Assembly: GCA_002391465.1 (NCBI GenBank)
Contig: DGFC01000088.1
Coordinates: 1-8,709, forward strand
Length of the DNA: 8,709 nt
Reading direction: 5' to 3'
Source: Firmicutes bacterium UBA3910
Lineage (GTDB): Bacteria; Bacillota; Limnochordia; Darwinibacteriales; Darwinibacteriaceae
Shown: positions 7,396 to 8,709 of the stretch, piece after piece
How the letters are laid out: each line of letters begins with the position of its first letter
Position numbering within the stretch: position 1 is the first letter of the stretch
The notes under the pieces: generated by a model
The model's input: the letters and a program-made list of their open reading frames with translations, nothing else
Databases searched by the model: none
Told to the model about the DNA's origin: nothing
Made by a program: the position numbers and the translations under genes

Positions 7396-7809
7396 GTGGA
7401 AATTAAGCGACTTTTCCAAAGGGATTCGGCCCTAGTTGTACGGTTGTTTCGAGAAGCTGGAATGGAAATAGATAGGGTGAACGAGCGGTTCTTCCAGGAG
7501 GATAACATCCTGCTTGTGGCCAAGAAGGATGGGGAACCGGCAGGGTTTTTGTATGCCCATCTCCTAGAGATGCCACATTCAACCCGCCCCAAGTTGTTTT
7601 TGTATTCCATAGACGTATTCCCTCAGTTTCAACAGCAAGGAATCGGTATTGCTTTGATCGAAGAACTAAAGAGGATAGGCGTTAGTAAGAATTGCTCTGA
7701 AATATTCGTTCTCACGAATGAAAACAATACAGCCGCAAACAGGCTTTACCAGCGGACAGGGGGAGTAAGGGAGAACCCTGATGATGTTATGTATGTATAT
7801 CCGCTGTGA
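7396..7809 (+). CDS. GNAT family N-acetyltransferase, AAC(3)-I-like
   Basis: Predicted cytoplasmic acetyl-CoA-dependent N-acetyltransferase of 137 residues. The acetyl-CoA-binding motif A is visible at 68-90: a strand L-F-L-Y-S-I-D-V ending in V-F-P, then Q79-Q-Q-G82-I-G84, the Q-x-x-G-x-G signature, and an amphipathic helix. The C-terminal motif B follows (E-N-N-T-A-A-N-R-L-Y at about 109-118, then T-G-G). The Y-S-I-D-V strand and the T-G-G-V-R-E ending, with a D-D-V-M-Y-V-Y tail, recall the branch that includes aminoglycoside 3-N-acetyltransferase AAC(3)-I, but many chromosomal relatives have no known substrate, so resistance should not be assumed. The start is GTG 7396 with AGGGAGG at 7381-7387, 8 nt away. 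It lies 83 nt past the operon-end hairpin and 28 nt before a second acetyltransferase gene. I saw no convincing promoter in the 113-nt gap upstream. Confidence 0.88.
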   Translation: MEIKRLFQRDSALVVRLFREAGMEIDRVNERFFQEDNILLVAKKDGEPAGFLYAHLLEMPHSTRPKLFLYSIDVFPQFQQQGIGIALIEELKRIGVSKNCSEIFVLTNENNTAANRLYQRTGGVRENPDDVMYVYPL

Positions 7810-7826
7810 CAGTTCTAGATAGATTT

Positions 7827-7832
7827 GGGTGA
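7827..7832 (+). promoter_or_regulatory. Ribosome binding site deciding the second acetyltransferase start
   Basis: GGGTGA (7827-7832) can pair with the 16S anti-Shine-Dalgarno region and lies 5 nt before ATG 7838. The in-frame GTG at 7829 overlaps this site and so is unlikely to be the start. ATG 7850 has only GAAGG one nt before it. Confidence 0.5.
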
Positions 7833-7837
7833 CATGG

Positions 7838-8380
7838 ATGCTTGAAGGTATGACGATTGAACGACCGGTCGGTACAGATCTTGAGTCTGCATATGACGTG
7901 TTTGAACAGTCCATTAATCTGGCTTTTCAACAGGAAGGTATTATGGAAGGGGCAGCGGAGGAGATCGAGTACAAAAAGGAGCTCATCCGCAGATCTGTGC
8001 AGGATAGCGATTCGGACATGGTTTTTCTAGTGGCCAAACTGGGGGAAAGGGTTATCGGTACTATTTCCTTTGGCCCCTGCGGCGATGACATTAGAATCTG
8101 CACAAACAACGAGCTCGATCACTTGGGCGAGCTGGGCAGTATCTACATCCTGCCCGAATTTCAAGGTAAGGGAGTAGCCTCGGGCCTAATTCAAGCCATG
8201 GTCAAACACCTCCAGAGTGAGGGTGTGGAGCAGTTTTGCCTGGACTGCGGCTTGGCACTTGCCCAAAAGGTCTGGTTAAGGAAATTCGGTGCGCCGTATG
8301 TGGTGGCTAAAGACTACTGGGGTAACGGCACCGATCATCTGGTTTGGCTGTGTAATGTGGCCGACTACGATCTTGGGTGA
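7838..8380 (+). CDS. GNAT family N-acetyltransferase
   Basis: Predicted acetyl-CoA-dependent N-acetyltransferase of unknown substrate, 180 residues from the ATG chosen here. Motif A is at about 99-125: strand L-G-S-I-Y-I-L-P, then Q109-G-K-G112-V-A114 (Q-x-x-G-x-A) and a helix. The preceding strand V-F-L-V-A-K-L-G-E-R-V-I-G-T at about 62-75 is the usual beta2-beta3 hairpin. The C-terminal half has A-Q-K-V-W-L-R-K-F-G-A-P where relatives have the motif B helix, and several Cys residues. In-frame alternatives are GTG 7829 (183 residues) and ATG 7850 (176 residues, M-T-I-E-R-P, which looks most like a typical GNAT N-terminus). I prefer 7838 on ribosome-site spacing, weakly. It is separated by 28 nt from the first acetyltransferase and 16 nt from the phosphatase gene, so the three are probably co-transcribed. 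The two acetyltransferases are not close copies of one another. Confidence 0.85.
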   Translation: MLEGMTIERPVGTDLESAYDVFEQSINLAFQQEGIMEGAAEEIEYKKELIRRSVQDSDSDMVFLVAKLGERVIGTISFGPCGDDIRICTNNELDHLGELGSIYILPEFQGKGVASGLIQAMVKHLQSEGVEQFCLDCGLALAQKVWLRKFGAPYVVAKDYWGNGTDHLVWLCNVADYDLG

Positions 8381-8396
8381 GGTCGAGGAGGCTTCC

Positions 8397-8709
8397 ATGG
8401 ACAGAACCACCATTTACTTCGTTCGCCATGCAGAATCGGATGTCAGTGTTCGGGATGACCTTACACGTCCCTTGACCGCCAGAGGGGAGGCGGATGCGCT
8501 TAGGGTTACAACTGCCCTTAAAGGCCTAGATATAGCGCGGGTCTATTCCAGCCCATATAAAAGGGCGGTTGACACAGTGCGAGATTTAGCCCAGACTCTC
8601 GGGCTTGAGATCATTACCATAGACGATCTGAGGGAACGGGCTGTAGGCGGGTGGGTGGAGGACTTCGTAGGCTTTGCGAAAAAGCAGTGGTCAGATTTCT
8701 CCTTTAAGC
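8397..8709 (+). CDS. Histidine phosphatase family protein (3'-truncated by window edge)
   Basis: N-terminal 104 residues of a phosphoglycerate-mutase-like histidine phosphatase; the frame is open to the last base and no stop is present. The phosphohistidine motif is R10-H11-A-E, with His11 the expected nucleophile, after a hydrophobic strand T-I-Y-F-V. Next come P-L-T-A-R-G (25-30), V-Y-S-S-P-Y-K-R-A-V-D-T (49-60) containing the conserved phosphate-pocket Arg56, and L-R-E-R (78-81) with Glu80 in the place of the general acid. Family members are usually about 180-230 residues, so about half is missing, including the second catalytic His. ATG 8397 has AGGAGG at 8386-8391, 5 nt away, a strong site. 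The substrate cannot be told: the family includes sugar-phosphate phosphatases, cobalamin-pathway CobC and broad-specificity enzymes. Confidence 0.9.
   Translation, partial: MDRTTIYFVRHAESDVSVRDDLTRPLTARGEADALRVTTALKGLDIARVYSSPYKRAVDTVRDLAQTLGLEIITIDDLRERAVGGWVEDFVGFAKKQWSDFSFK

Overview
The window looks like one end of a contig from a Gram-positive-type bacterium, most likely Bacillota. The reasons are strong purine-rich Shine-Dalgarno sites, GTG starts, a lipoprotein solute-binding protein with a long LplA/YtcQ-type body, an LplC/YtcP-type permease and a YesL (DUF624) membrane protein, a gene set typical of Bacilli, Clostridia and Limnochordia. Genus cannot be read from the sequence. All seven genes lie on the + strand. 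The first 19 bases exactly match the Tn5/Nextera mosaic-end adapter, so genomic DNA starts at about base 20 and the first gene is cut off there.

Region 1 (20-7282) is a compact sugar-uptake and glycoside-degradation operon: ABC permease (5'-truncated), lipoprotein sugar-binding protein, YesL-like membrane protein, secreted GH5 endo-glucanase with a C-terminal beta-rich module, and a cytoplasmic GH31 enzyme of the YicI alpha-xylosidase type. Gaps are short: 27 nt, 29 nt, a 1-nt stop/start overlap, and 39 nt. The simplest reading is a xyloglucan (or related beta-glucan) utilisation locus. GH5 would cut the polymer outside the cell, the ABC system would import oligosaccharides, and GH31 would remove alpha-1,6-xylose inside. 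No ATPase gene is present; importers of this type usually share an MsmX-like ATPase encoded elsewhere. A perfect 10-bp hairpin (7290-7312) closes the operon.

Region 2 (7396-8709) is an unrelated-looking run of small enzymes: two consecutive GNAT N-acetyltransferases, the first recalling the AAC(3)-I branch, then the N-terminal 104 residues of a histidine phosphatase (RHAE motif) that runs off the window.

I saw no rRNA, tRNA, CRISPR array, insertion sequence or phage gene, and no stretch over 300 bases without a gene. I do not see a clearly new system. The most interesting content is the inferred xyloglucan locus with an unusual GH5, and the adapter artefact, which creates a false gene start.
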